Under the pieces are notes generated by a model. It was not told the DNA's origin, did no database searches, and saw nothing but the letters and a program-made list of their open reading frames with translations. The translations under genes and the position numbers were made by a program. A stretch of DNA of 64,000 bases from Eubacteriales bacterium (lineage in GTDB: Bacteria > Bacillota > Clostridia > Lachnospirales > Lachnospiraceae). Positions 34,556 through 42,815 of the stretch are shown here, one piece after another. The stretch spans positions 1-64,000 of the forward strand of contig JAUNPU010000005.1 of assembly GCA_030536555.1 (NCBI GenBank). The letters are read 5' to 3'. Position 1 is the stretch's first letter; every line of letters begins with the position of its first letter.

Positions 34556-35005
34556 TCATCGAAACCGCCCGAAAAACTCCGCAAATGGCTCCACCACCTC
34601 AGACAGATTCCGGATGGCTTCATTGAGCCCGTCAATATCGATGGTGTTCAGCTTCTCCATGGCTGTGTCAATATTTTCCTGGCTGCTGACCGCCAGACGG
34701 TCCACGTTCTGAATCAGTCCGCTTAAGTCTGCCTCCGCCAGTTCTGAGGAGATTACCTTCATATCCTCCATAATCAGCTCCATGTTCTGAAAGGTCACAT
34801 TGACCCTGGGAATCAGCACGGAAGCCGTATACAGTACCACCGCCAACACGATCACACTGGCCAGCGCGGTGATCTGGGACATGCGGTACTGCTTTCTGGC
34901 ATACTTTTCCTGCCCCGCATTGGAGCTTTCGATCCGCGCCATCAGGTCGCGGAAGGACTGATTTTCCATCGCTTTTTCAAATACCCTGTCTTCATTCTGA
35001 TTCAT
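34556..35005 (-). CDS. Small membrane protein with coiled coil, unknown function
   Basis: 149 residues. A charged, cytoplasmic N-terminus (about 1-45, RIESSNAGQEKYARKQYR) is followed by one transmembrane helix (ITALASVIVLAVVLYTASVLIP, about 45-66), then an external or amphipathic helical region with regular hydrophobic spacing (about 70-140: LIMEDMKVISSELAEADL, LIQNVDRLAVSSQENIDTAM, LNTIDIDGLNEAIRNLSEVV), likely a coiled coil. It lies 29 bp after recG on the same strand. No family recognised. Copy 1 of the four-palindrome element follows its stop codon. Confidence 0.75.
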   Translation of the reverse strand: MNQNEDRVFEKAMENQSFRDLMARIESSNAGQEKYARKQYRMSQITALASVIVLAVVLYTASVLIPRVNVTFQNMELIMEDMKVISSELAEADLSGLIQNVDRLAVSSQENIDTAMEKLNTIDIDGLNEAIRNLSEVVEPFAEFFGRFR

Positions 35006-35034
35006 TTGTTCCCCCTCCTGTACATTGATTTTGT

Positions 35035-37233
35035 TTACAGATTCAACTTATCATAGCTTCTGCTCAGATACCCCTCCAGCCGCTTCCTAAGTTCCTGATA
35101 CTCTTCCCCCTTAAGTTCCGGGTCTGCATCCAGCATCTGATTCACTTCCTCCGAGACGGTTTTCAGCAGGTTCGCATCCGTAAATACATCCGCCAGCTTA
35201 AACTCCAGATCCCCGCTCTGGCGCATACCGAAAATATCCCCCGGTCCCCGCAGCTTCAAGTCCTCCGATGCAATGTAAAAGCCATCGTTGGACCGGTTTA
35301 AGATATCAAGCCGCTCCTGGGTGCCGTCCTGATCGGAGCAGTTGACCATGATGCAGTAGGACTGATGCTTCCCGCGTCCCACACGTCCGCGAAGCTGATG
35401 GAGCTGTGCCAGTCCGAACCGCTCTGCATTCTCAATCATCATCACCGTGGCATTGGGCACATTGACTCCCACCTCCACCACCGTGGTGGATACCAGCACC
35501 TGAATCTCCCCGGCTGCAAACCGTTCCATGATCTGATTCTTCTCTTTGCCCTTCATCTTGCCGTGCAGGTACTCCACCGAGACAGTTTCCGGAAGCTTCT
35601 GGCGCAGGAGCTTTGTGTAATCCAGCACATTTTCCGCATCGATCATCTCGCTCTCTTCCACCATCGGGCAGATTACATAGGCCTGCCGCCCCGCAGCAAC
35701 CTCTCTGGTGATAAACTGGTACGCCCTGTCCCGGTAACCGGTGTCCACCACGCAGTTTTTGATCGGCAGGCGGTTGGCAGGCATCTCGTCAATGATGGAT
35801 ATGTCCAGATCGCCGTAGAGGATGATTGCAAGGGTACGGGGGATCGGGGTGGCGCTCATGACAAGAACGTGAGGGCCGGAGGATGCGTCAGACTCGCTCT
35901 CGACCATCTGACCTTCCGGCATCTCGCTCCCGGCTTTCCTGCCTCCTATTACCTCATCCTCAGCTTTCTGACCGCCCGACACCTCGCCCTCTGCTTTCCC
36001 GCCTCCCGGCACCTCGCTCTCCGCTCCCTTACTTCCCAGCGCCTCCCGCTGTGCCACGCCGAACCGGTGCTGCTCGTCTGTGATCACCAGTGCCAGTCTG
36101 TCATAATGCACCTTCTCCTGAATCAGTGCGTGGGTCCCCACAATGATATCTGCCTCATGACTGGCAATCTTTTCATAGGCGATCCGCTTCTCCTTCGCCG
36201 TCATGGAGCCGGTCACCAGCACCACCTGTTTGCTGATTCCATACTGCTCAAACAGCTCCGTCATGGACTCGTAATGCTGCCTTGCCAGCACCTCCGTCGG
36301 CACCATCAGCGCCCCCTGATATCCATTGTACGCCGCCTGCAAAAGAGCCAGCACCGCCACGATCGTCTTACCGGAGCCCACGTCTCCCTGAATCAGGCGG
36401 TTCATGATCAGGCCGCCTTCCAGGTCCTTCTGCACCTCTCTCAGCACCTTCTGCTGCGCCCCTGTCAGTGCGTAGGGAAGGGACTGACACAGCGCATCCA
36501 CCTCCGGCACATGGTTCATCACGAACCGGCTGTGCTGATCCTGGCGCTTCTCCTTCAGCCGCCTGACCGCCAGCAGAAAGAACAGGAATTCATCAAACAC
36601 CAGACGCTTTCTGGCAAACAGAAGCTCCTTCTGATCCGACGGAAAGTGAATATGTTCGATGGCATAGTTATACTCCGCCAGCTGGTATTTCTCACGCAGC
36701 GCCGCTGGCAGATACTCCCGCTCCATCTGACGCTGGGAGAGAGCCTGCACCACCGCTTTGGTAATCGCCTTATTGCCCAGCCCGCGAGTCTGACCATATA
36801 TCGGCTGCATGGAGTGCATCACCTCTTTGTATGCCTCCGGCGTGAAGATTTCCGGCTGCTCCATGGTCAGACGATTGTTCTTCTTCACCACCCGCCCGCG
36901 AAATACCAGAATCGTCCCCATCTGCAGTGTCGCGCGCAGATAAGGCATGTTGTACCAGGTCAGCTGCAGCCCGCCTGTCAGATCCTTTACGGTCGTGACA
37001 ATGACCTGAATATTCTTGAACCTGCGGACTCCCGCCGTCTTCAAAAGCTGCCCGGACACCGCCTGGATCTGCCCTTCCTTCACCTGTCCGATCGGCACCG
37101 GCTCTTCGTATGCGTCATAGGCCCGCGGATAATCATGAAGCAAATCCTCCACCGTCTCCACACCCAGCTTCAAAAACAGCTTCGCCGACTTCTCGCCGAT
37201 GCCTTTTAAACTTGTTATTGGCTGTTGGTTCAT
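35035..37233 (-). CDS. recG: ATP-dependent DNA helicase RecG
   Basis: 732 residues. N-terminal wedge/OB domain (LKGIGEKSAKLFLKLGVETVEDLL), then SF2 helicase: Walker A GDVGSGKT near 283, motif II TDEQHRFG near 386, motif III SATPIPRT near 459, motif VI QLRGRVGRG, and a C-terminal RecG domain. It remodels stalled replication forks and Holliday junctions. Between motifs II and III there is an unusual insertion of four 10-residue repeats (about 402-441, KAEGEVSGGQ-type). The start is the ATG at 37233, 7 nt after GGAGG; earlier ATG/TTG codons are too close to that site. Confidence 0.94.
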   Translation of the reverse strand: MNQQPITSLKGIGEKSAKLFLKLGVETVEDLLHDYPRAYDAYEEPVPIGQVKEGQIQAVSGQLLKTAGVRRFKNIQVIVTTVKDLTGGLQLTWYNMPYLRATLQMGTILVFRGRVVKKNNRLTMEQPEIFTPEAYKEVMHSMQPIYGQTRGLGNKAITKAVVQALSQRQMEREYLPAALREKYQLAEYNYAIEHIHFPSDQKELLFARKRLVFDEFLFFLLAVRRLKEKRQDQHSRFVMNHVPEVDALCQSLPYALTGAQQKVLREVQKDLEGGLIMNRLIQGDVGSGKTIVAVLALLQAAYNGYQGALMVPTEVLARQHYESMTELFEQYGISKQVVLVTGSMTAKEKRIAYEKIASHEADIIVGTHALIQEKVHYDRLALVITDEQHRFGVAQREALGSKGAESEVPGGGKAEGEVSGGQKAEDEVIGGRKAGSEMPEGQMVESESDASSGPHVLVMSATPIPRTLAIILYGDLDISIIDEMPANRLPIKNCVVDTGYRDRAYQFITREVAAGRQAYVICPMVEESEMIDAENVLDYTKLLRQKLPETVSVEYLHGKMKGKEKNQIMERFAAGEIQVLVSTTVVEVGVNVPNATVMMIENAERFGLAQLHQLRGRVGRGKHQSYCIMVNCSDQDGTQERLDILNRSNDGFYIASEDLKLRGPGDIFGMRQSGDLEFKLADVFTDANLLKTVSEEVNQMLDADPELKGEEYQELRKRLEGYLSRSYDKLNL
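35908..36027. repeat. 30-bp coding minisatellite inside recG
   Basis: Four diverged copies of a 30-bp unit (35908-35937, 35938-35967, 35968-35997, 35998-36027) encode GAESEVPGGG, KAEGEVSGGQ, KAEDEVIGGR and KAGSEMPEGQ between helicase motifs II and III. Confidence 0.85.
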
Positions 37234-37347
37234 GTTCATTCCTCCCAAACCCTTGACATTTCTGCCAGAGTATCATACCATAAGCATATATCTTATTTAT
37301 CTTACTATCATTTTTCTCAAAATCAAAAGAAAGTGCGGTGATTTCCT

Positions 37348-38199
37348 ATGACATTTATGAATCAGTTAACGCAACACCAGTCCAGCCTTCAGGCACAGAT
37401 TGAGCAGCTTCAGGCGCAGCGTGACAAGCTTCCTTCCGGCGAACTGCTCTGCATCCAGAACGGTCCTTACACCAAGTGGTATGAGAGCAACGGCATCACG
37501 CCAGTCTACATACCCAAGAAAAATCAGCATTATGCCGAAGCTCTCGCCCTTCAAAAATACTGCACCCGTAAGCAGGAAGAACTCTCTTCCCAGCTTGCGC
37601 TGACTGAGCAGTACATCGAAGCTCTGAATCACATTCCGCAGAATTCCGACGACCTGCTGAACCAGCCATCCTATCAGACGTTGATTCAGCACGCCCTGAC
37701 TTCCTGTTTTGATGGAAGGGCTTGTACAAATGACTTAGCCGGCTCAAATGGCATCCCCAGCCCCGATGGAGAGTCCGATTCCGTTGGCATACACACCTGG
37801 CTCACCCAGCCATATCAGAGCAGCACCAGGAATCCGGAGCATCGGATTCACAAGACTATATCCGGACATTTTGTGCGCTCGAAGTCAGAGGTCATGATTG
37901 CCAACTGCCTGTTTCTGAACAGGATTCCCTATCGCTACGAATGCGCCCTGGAGCTGGAGGACATCACACTCTTCCCTGATTTCACTATCCTGCATCCCGA
38001 CTCCCACCAGATTTTCTACTGGGAACACTTTGGCATGATGGACCAGCCGGTCTACTGTGACCAGACCTACAGCAAGCTGAAGCTCTACAACCGCCACAAT
38101 ATCATCCCCACCCTGAACCTGATCACCACCTACGAAACCAAAAGTTTCCCGATTGACTCCGGGAAGATTCAGAAACTCGTTCAGGAATACTTTCTTTGA
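37348..38199 (+). CDS. Predicted PD-(D/E)XK nuclease-fold protein, unknown function
   Basis: 283 residues. The N-terminal half is a Gln-rich helical/coiled region (HQSSLQAQIEQLQAQRDKL; KYCTRKQEELSSQLALTEQY). The C-terminal part (about 165-280) reads VRSKSEVMIANCLFLNRIPY, then ELEDITLFPDFTI, then IFYWEHFGMMD. The E, D and E(H) spacing (SKSE...PDF...WEHFG) matches the PD-(D/E)XK nuclease-like fold seen in uncharacterised Clostridial proteins. Alone on the plus strand, opposite recG. The ribosome site is weak (GGTGA). Copy 2 of the four-palindrome element begins 16 bp after its stop. The nuclease assignment is inference from the motif pattern. Confidence 0.65.
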   Translation: MTFMNQLTQHQSSLQAQIEQLQAQRDKLPSGELLCIQNGPYTKWYESNGITPVYIPKKNQHYAEALALQKYCTRKQEELSSQLALTEQYIEALNHIPQNSDDLLNQPSYQTLIQHALTSCFDGRACTNDLAGSNGIPSPDGESDSVGIHTWLTQPYQSSTRNPEHRIHKTISGHFVRSKSEVMIANCLFLNRIPYRYECALELEDITLFPDFTILHPDSHQIFYWEHFGMMDQPVYCDQTYSKLKLYNRHNIIPTLNLITTYETKSFPIDSGKIQKLVQEYFL

Positions 38200-38215
38200 A
38201 ATTTATATGTCTGCA

Positions 38216-38482
38216 TTTGGACAATTTTTAGCAAATTTCAAAAAAATTGTCCAAAGCACCTTCCACAGGTGATAAAAAACCTTGCAAAACGGCTTTTTAT
38301 CGCCCGGATTGGACAATTATAGGGCATTATCCGCTTTAATTATCCAAAAAGCCAAGATTTTTGGACAATTAAAGGCGTTTTTACCTCTTAATTGTCCAAA
38401 ACCAGACATTTTCATCGTTCTGTAGGCAGTACACACATCAAAATTGGATAATTTATGCCTTATTTCCGCAAAAATTGTCCAA
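38216..38482. repeat. Four-palindrome element, copy 2
   Basis: Palindromes at 38216-38255, 38309-38347, 38359-38401 and 38444-38482, half-site TTTTGGAYAATT, GG-to-CC span 34-35 bp. Centres at about 38235.5, 38328, 38380 and 38463 give spacings of 92.5, 52 and 83 bp. The first spacing is about one helical turn (10.5 bp) longer than in copies 1 and 3. The third unit has TTAA extending the stem and an inner AGG/CCT. It begins 16 bp after the stop codon of the 283-residue gene. Between 38483 and 38683 there is no gene. Confidence 0.9.
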
Positions 38483-38634
38483 ACAAGGTACTTTCCCGGT
38501 CATGCACGGTCCATCCGCCTGACAACAGAGATGTTTTTCCACAAAAGCAAACTATTTTCCCAGCAGATATCTTCACCGGAAAAAATTTCTGTGCCTCCAG
38601 ACAAGATGTGTCCTCGCCCAAACATGCTTCCGCA

Positions 38635-38674
38635 CCCAAACAGAATATCCTCCACCCAAACAGAATATCCTCCA
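38635..38674. repeat. 20-bp perfect direct duplication
   Basis: CCCAAACAGAATATCCTCCA occurs at 38635-38654 and again at 38655-38674, with a weaker related copy just before. It is intergenic, past the fakA terminator. Confidence 0.8.
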
Positions 38675-38683
38675 CTCAAATAC

Positions 38684-38734
38684 AAAAGCAGCCCGGAACA
38701 GTTCCTGGCATCTCTGCCATTCTGTCCGGGCTGC
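38684..38734 (-). terminator. fakA terminator
   Basis: Minus-strand stem GCAGCCCGGA...TCCGGGCTGC (10 bp) with an inner TGGCA/TGCCA stem and a TTTT tail, 10 bp past the fakA stop codon. Confidence 0.85.
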
Positions 38735-38743
38735 TCCATACCT

Positions 38744-40465
38744 TTATTCCACAGAAATCAGATAATAGTATATCGGCTGTCCGCCCTCATTGAGCTCGAT
38801 CTCCAGATCCGGGAATGCTTCCTGTACCTTCACAAGCATGGCATCCGCATCCTCCGCACTTACGTCGCTGCCGTAATAAATGCTGACAAGCTCAGACTCA
38901 TCATCCACCATCGCCTTCAGGGTGTCGAGAGTGGTGCCGGCAACGCTTGCGCCTACCGCCAGCATGCCGCTGTCTCCGATGCCCATGATATCGCCCTCGT
39001 GAATCTCCATATCGTCGATCACGGTATTGCGCACGGCGTAGGTGATCTGACCGGTCTTCACGCGGCCCATCTCCTCCACCATGGTCTCCAGATTCTCCTC
39101 CGGGCTCAGATCCGGTACAAAGTTGATGAGCGCTGTGATACCCTGGGGAACCGTTTTGGACGGAACCACGATGATGGTCTTGTCCTCCACCAGATACTTT
39201 GCCTGCTCTGCCGCCAGAATGATATTCTTGTTGTTCGGAAGAATGTATATGGTATCGGCATTGACATGGTCGATGGCATTGACCATGTCCTCGGTGCTGG
39301 GGTTCATGGTCTGACCGCCTTCGATCAGATAATCTGCACCGATGCCGCGGAAGATCTCGCCCAGTCCGTCACCTACGGAAACGGCTATAAAGCCGTAAGG
39401 CTTTCTCGGCTCATCCTTCGCCGCCTCTGCCTTCGCCTGCTCCGCTGCCTTCTGCTCCTCGGCTGCCTTCTCTGCATTCTGAATCAGACGCTCCTCATGC
39501 TCCTCGCGCATATTGTCGATTTTCATGCGGGACAGAGAACCGTAAGTCAGGGCTCTCTGGATCGCCAGACCCGGATCGTTGGTGTGGACATGAACCTTCA
39601 CGATCTCATCGTCCGCCACCACCACGATGGAATCGCCGATGGACTCCAGGTAAGACTTGAAGGAATGCTCCTTGTCATCCCCGAACTCCTTCTCCAGATT
39701 GATAATGAACTCGGTACAGTAACCGAACTTAATATCCGCCGTATCAATATCGGAAGCACCTGCCGCGCTGCCGGTTCTGGCTGCTGCGCCGGATGCTGCC
39801 TGTCCGCTGCCTGCCGCCTGACTGCCGTCCACGCTTAAGTCGATTTCCTTGCCGCAGAGACCGTCGTAGGCACCCTTCATCACCTGCATCAGTCCCTGAC
39901 CGCCGGAATCCACCACGCCTGCCTGTTTCAGCACCGGAAGCATCTCCGGCGTCTGGCTCAGCACATAGTCACCATGCTCGATGACCTGACGAGCAAATTC
40001 GATCACGTCATCAGTCTCCTCAGCCAGCTCTAAAGCCCGATCCGCCATGCCCTTGGCAACGGTCAGAATCGTGCCCTCCTTTGGCTTCATAACCGCCTTG
40101 TAAGCGGTCTCCGTGCCCCGCACAAATGCATCGGCAAGGATTCTCACATCTACCGTATCCGCGCCTTTGATCTCCTTGGTAAAACCGCGGAACAGCTGAG
40201 ACAGGATTACGCCGGAGTTTCCTCGCGCACCCCGCAGGGAGCCGGAAGACATGGCCTTCGCCAGATTCTCCATGGTCGGCTTCTCAATGGCTGCCACCTC
40301 TCTGGCTGCTGCCATGATCGTCATCGTCATATTGGTACCCGTATCTCCATCCGGTACCGGAAATACATTCAGTTCATTGATCCATTCTTTCTTTGATTCC
40401 AATCCCTTCGCGCCTGCCAGAAATGCCTTCTGCATCAGACTGGCGTCAATTGCCTTTAAACTCAC
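38744..40465 (-). CDS. fakA: Fatty acid kinase catalytic subunit (DAK2-domain, YloV family)
   Basis: 573 residues. N-terminal DAK2/DhaL nucleotide-binding domain with NVFPVPDGDTGTNM (about 35-48), SSGSLRGARGNSGVILSQ and DSGGQGL. A middle region is Ala/Gly rich (about 205-240) and the C-terminal FakA domain ends GGQPIYYYLISVE. FakA phosphorylates FakB-bound fatty acids for phospholipid synthesis. Starts at GTG with GGAGG 8 nt upstream. Pairs with the yloU gene 13 bp upstream, the usual Bacillota order near recG and rpmB. A charged Ala/Glu linker lies around residues 340-360. Confidence 0.92.
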   Translation of the reverse strand: MSLKAIDASLMQKAFLAGAKGLESKKEWINELNVFPVPDGDTGTNMTMTIMAAAREVAAIEKPTMENLAKAMSSGSLRGARGNSGVILSQLFRGFTKEIKGADTVDVRILADAFVRGTETAYKAVMKPKEGTILTVAKGMADRALELAEETDDVIEFARQVIEHGDYVLSQTPEMLPVLKQAGVVDSGGQGLMQVMKGAYDGLCGKEIDLSVDGSQAAGSGQAASGAAARTGSAAGASDIDTADIKFGYCTEFIINLEKEFGDDKEHSFKSYLESIGDSIVVVADDEIVKVHVHTNDPGLAIQRALTYGSLSRMKIDNMREEHEERLIQNAEKAAEEQKAAEQAKAEAAKDEPRKPYGFIAVSVGDGLGEIFRGIGADYLIEGGQTMNPSTEDMVNAIDHVNADTIYILPNNKNIILAAEQAKYLVEDKTIIVVPSKTVPQGITALINFVPDLSPEENLETMVEEMGRVKTGQITYAVRNTVIDDMEIHEGDIMGIGDSGMLAVGASVAGTTLDTLKAMVDDESELVSIYYGSDVSAEDADAMLVKVQEAFPDLEIELNEGGQPIYYYLISVE

Positions 40466-40478
40466 CGGTAGGTCCTCC

Positions 40479-40835
40479 TTAATCTATCACTCGTACACCT
40501 TCTACATAAACGTTGATCTTATCAACCTCCATGCCGGTGAATTCTTCCACTTTGTACTTTACACTGTCCATCAGATTGTCTGCAACAGTGCAGATGCTGA
40601 CACCGTATGCCACGATCACGTGGAAGTCCAGCGTAATGTGATTGTCCTCCACTTCCACATTGATTCCATGGGTAAGACTCTCCCGCTTCAAAAGCTTTAC
40701 CAGCCCGTCCTTCATGCTGACAGCAGCCATACCGACAATACCAAAACACTCTACGGCCGTCATACCAGCGTACAATGCGATCACGTCAGAATTAATCTGA
40801 ATTTCGCCCAGCTTGTTGTTGATGCGTCCTTTCAT
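40479..40835 (-). CDS. Asp23/Gls24 family envelope stress protein (YloU)
   Basis: 118 residues of the Asp23 family: GEIQINSDVIALYAGMTAVECFGIVGMA at the N-terminus, GINVEVEDNHITLDFHVIVAYG in the middle, and the conserved C-terminal KYKVEEFTGMEVDKINVYVEGVRV. These small cytoplasmic proteins associate with membranes and cell-envelope homeostasis. The gene is upstream of fakA in one operon, as in other Bacillota. GGAGGGG precedes the ATG. Confidence 0.92.
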   Translation of the reverse strand: MKGRINNKLGEIQINSDVIALYAGMTAVECFGIVGMAAVSMKDGLVKLLKRESLTHGINVEVEDNHITLDFHVIVAYGVSICTVADNLMDSVKYKVEEFTGMEVDKINVYVEGVRVID

Positions 40836-40989
40836 ATAGAACCCCTCCGTTTTATGATTTGCATGCTTTTTACATGATTATAAACAGCTTCTAACTAATT
40901 TAGTATACCATATACCCCATAGTGTGTCTATTCCAACTTTCAAACAATTACCAATCCCGTTACTTTTCAGTGAAAAGCACTGACAGAAA

Positions 40990-41018
40990 TTGCATTTAGC
41001 TCTGAATCATGTTACTAT
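40990..41018 (+). promoter_or_regulatory. Promoter of the VOC gene
   Basis: TTGCAT (40990-40995), 17-bp spacer, TACTAT (41013-41018), about 33 bp before the start codon. Confidence 0.55.
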
Positions 41019-41057
41019 ATATACAAAATACAGAGTCCGGACAAATGGAGGTTCAAC

Positions 41058-41387
41058 ATGAAAGCATGCATCAACCACACAGCAATCAATGTCATAGATT
41101 TCGACTGGTACAGAGACTTTTTCGAAAATGTCTGTGCCATGCACAGTTACAGGGAAGACGGTGCAGCCCCCGCCCGCAAGATCTGGTTCACAGAAGGAAT
41201 CCAGCTTAACGAAGTGTCTTCCGAGCTTCCGGTCAGGGCTGCTCTTGACCACATCGGTTTCCATTCTGACGATGTGTTTGCACTGGTTGCAGAAGCCATC
41301 GAGAATGGCTGCTCACCTGTGCCGGGCAAGCCCCACTGGTTTGCACTCCCAAACGGAGTGCAAATTGAAGTAAAAAATTATAACTGA
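41058..41387 (+). CDS. VOC (glyoxalase/bleomycin-resistance fold) protein
   Basis: 109 residues, a single vicinal-oxygen-chelate module pair: HTAINVIDFDWYRDFFENV with a metal-ligand type His, then RAALDHIGFHSDDVFALVAEAIENG and the C-terminal LPNGVQIEVKNY. The usual terminal Glu of VOC metal sites is present (QIEV). The substrate cannot be told. GGAGG precedes the ATG by 7 nt. It is transcribed alone, between yloU and rpmB. Confidence 0.8.
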   Translation: MKACINHTAINVIDFDWYRDFFENVCAMHSYREDGAAPARKIWFTEGIQLNEVSSELPVRAALDHIGFHSDDVFALVAEAIENGCSPVPGKPHWFALPNGVQIEVKNYN

Positions 41388-41451
41388 CTGTTCCGCACAG
41401 GCAGGCGTTCCCGTTACCTGTTCACATTTTTTAAAATTTTGAAAATTTCAC

Positions 41452-41480
41452 TTGCAAAATACATAAATATCTGCTATGAT
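41452..41480 (+). promoter_or_regulatory. rpmB promoter
   Basis: TTGCAA (41452-41457), 17-bp spacer, TATGAT (41475-41480). Confidence 0.65.
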
Positions 41481-41533
41481 TCTTATGTTGTGGTTTCCGA
41501 GAGGAACCAAGTACCGGTTAAGGAGGTGCAATC

Positions 41534-41719
41534 ATGGCTAAATGTGCAATCTGTGAAAAGGCTGCTCACTTCGGTAACAACGTGAGCCACTCCCATAGAA
41601 GATCTAACGCGATCTGGAAAGCAAACGTTAAATCCGTTAAAGTTAAAGTTAACGGCGGCGCTAAGAAGATGTACGTATGTACTTCTTGCTTACGTTCCGG
41701 CTTAGTTGAAAGAGCATAA
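41534..41719 (+). CDS. rpmB: 50S ribosomal protein L28
   Basis: 61 residues. Typical L28: MAKCAICEKAAHFGNNVSHSH with a CxxC pair near the N-terminus and a second pair in YVCTSCLRSG, forming the zinc-binding (C+) form. HSHRRSNAIWKANVKSVKVK is basic and binds 23S rRNA. GGAGG lies 7-8 nt upstream and a strong terminator follows, so the gene is monocistronic. Confidence 0.97.
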   Translation: MAKCAICEKAAHFGNNVSHSHRRSNAIWKANVKSVKVKVNGGAKKMYVCTSCLRSGLVERA

Positions 41720-41734
41720 TGGAATGTGTATTTT

Positions 41735-41765
41735 AAAAGCTGTCACAGCGATGTGACAGCTTTTT
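41735..41765 (+). terminator. rpmB terminator
   Basis: AAAAGCTGTCACA...TGTGACAGCTTTTT, a perfect stem with a short loop and U tract, 16 bp past the stop codon. Confidence 0.92.
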
Positions 41766-41810
41766 GCGTTGTAAAAGGTTTCTATTGGCAGACTTCAAAA
41801 CAAATCAGAA

Positions 41811-41876
41811 AAACAACACCCCCGGATTCAGCAGAGCCCAAAGCAAAGCTCAGCGAATTCAGGGGTGTTGTTTTTA
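41811..41876 (-). terminator. Terminator of the nucleoside transporter operon (bidirectional)
   Basis: AACAACACCCC...GGGGTGTTGTT stem with a longer structured loop and T tracts on both strands. It starts at the stop codon of the last permease gene. Confidence 0.8.
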
Positions 41877-42815
41877 TCTGGCGCCTCGGATATAAGGTCT
41901 GGACAGGCTCTCCGGTCCATGATTCTTTCCAATCGAACCGAGAAGCGCCACAAGGGTGATCAGGTACGGCAGCATCGCCAACGCCTGGGGCGGCAGGGGT
42001 ACTCCGATTGCCTGCAGACGGATCTGAAGAGCATTGGCCGCACCGAACAGGAATGCTGCTCCCAGCATGCCCAGAGGTGTGTAGCGTCCCAGAATCACCG
42101 CTGCCAGGGCAATATATCCGCGTCCCGAGGTCATATTGTCAGAGAAGTTGCCTACCTGCACCAATACCAGATATGCGCCGCCGACTCCGCCCAGGATTCC
42201 GTTGCACACCATCGCCAGATACTGGTACAGGTGAACCGGGATTCCCGCAGCATCTGCCGCTCTCGGATTCTCACCGATTGCCGCAGCGGAAAGCCCCAGA
42301 TTGGTTCTGGCATAGAACCAGGTCACAGCGAAGATCAGCACATACAGCACATACGCCAGGATATCCTGCTCAAACAGTGCACTTCCGATCAGCGGAATGT
42401 CCGCCAGTACCGGAATCCGCAGCTTTCCCATGGGAACGATCTGCTTGTAGGAATCACCGCTGCTCAAAAGCTTATACAGAAAGCTGGTCACGCCCAGAAT
42501 GAAAATATTGATGGCAATACCGCTTACGGACTGGTCCTTTGCCAGCTTCACAGACAACAGTGCGTGCAGCATGCTCACCGCCACGCCTCCCATGATTCCG
42601 CACAGAAGTCCCACCGACATACTTCCCGACAGAAATGCTCCTGCGAAGGAAAAGAACGCACCGGACAGCATCACGCCTTCCATTCCGATGTTGAGGATAC
42701 CGCTTTTCTCAGCAATGGTCTCCCCAAGTCCCGCATAGGCCAGCGGCACCGCCATGCGGACCGCCGCTGCCAGAAATGCAGTGAGAAAGGTTACAGAAAA
42801 AATCTGCTCCATCAT
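41874..42815 (-). CDS. BMP-type ABC transporter permease (second subunit)
   Basis: 313 residues, about nine membrane segments, NupQ/YufQ type: AVPLAYAGLGETIAEKSGILNIGMEGVMLSGAF at the N-terminus (the common permease signature), then NLGLSAAAIGENPRAADAAGIPV, the coupling loop facing the ATPase. With the next three genes upstream it forms an uptake system for nucleosides. Its start overlaps the end of the first permease gene by 4 bp. Substrate by family (purine nucleosides) and by the deaminase in the same operon. Confidence 0.9.
   Translation of the reverse strand: MMEQIFSVTFLTAFLAAAVRMAVPLAYAGLGETIAEKSGILNIGMEGVMLSGAFFSFAGAFLSGSMSVGLLCGIMGGVAVSMLHALLSVKLAKDQSVSGIAINIFILGVTSFLYKLLSSGDSYKQIVPMGKLRIPVLADIPLIGSALFEQDILAYVLYVLIFAVTWFYARTNLGLSAAAIGENPRAADAAGIPVHLYQYLAMVCNGILGGVGGAYLVLVQVGNFSDNMTSGRGYIALAAVILGRYTPLGMLGAAFLFGAANALQIRLQAIGVPLPPQALAMLPYLITLVALLGSIGKNHGPESLSRPYIRGAR

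Noticed and set aside
35365..37209. 614-codon open frame on the plus strand
   Set aside because: Fully antisense to recG; His/Leu/Arg-rich translation without motifs, typical of a shadow frame.
38444..39838. 464-codon plus-strand open frame
   Set aside because: Antisense to fakA and running through the palindrome element and a terminator; no coding signature.
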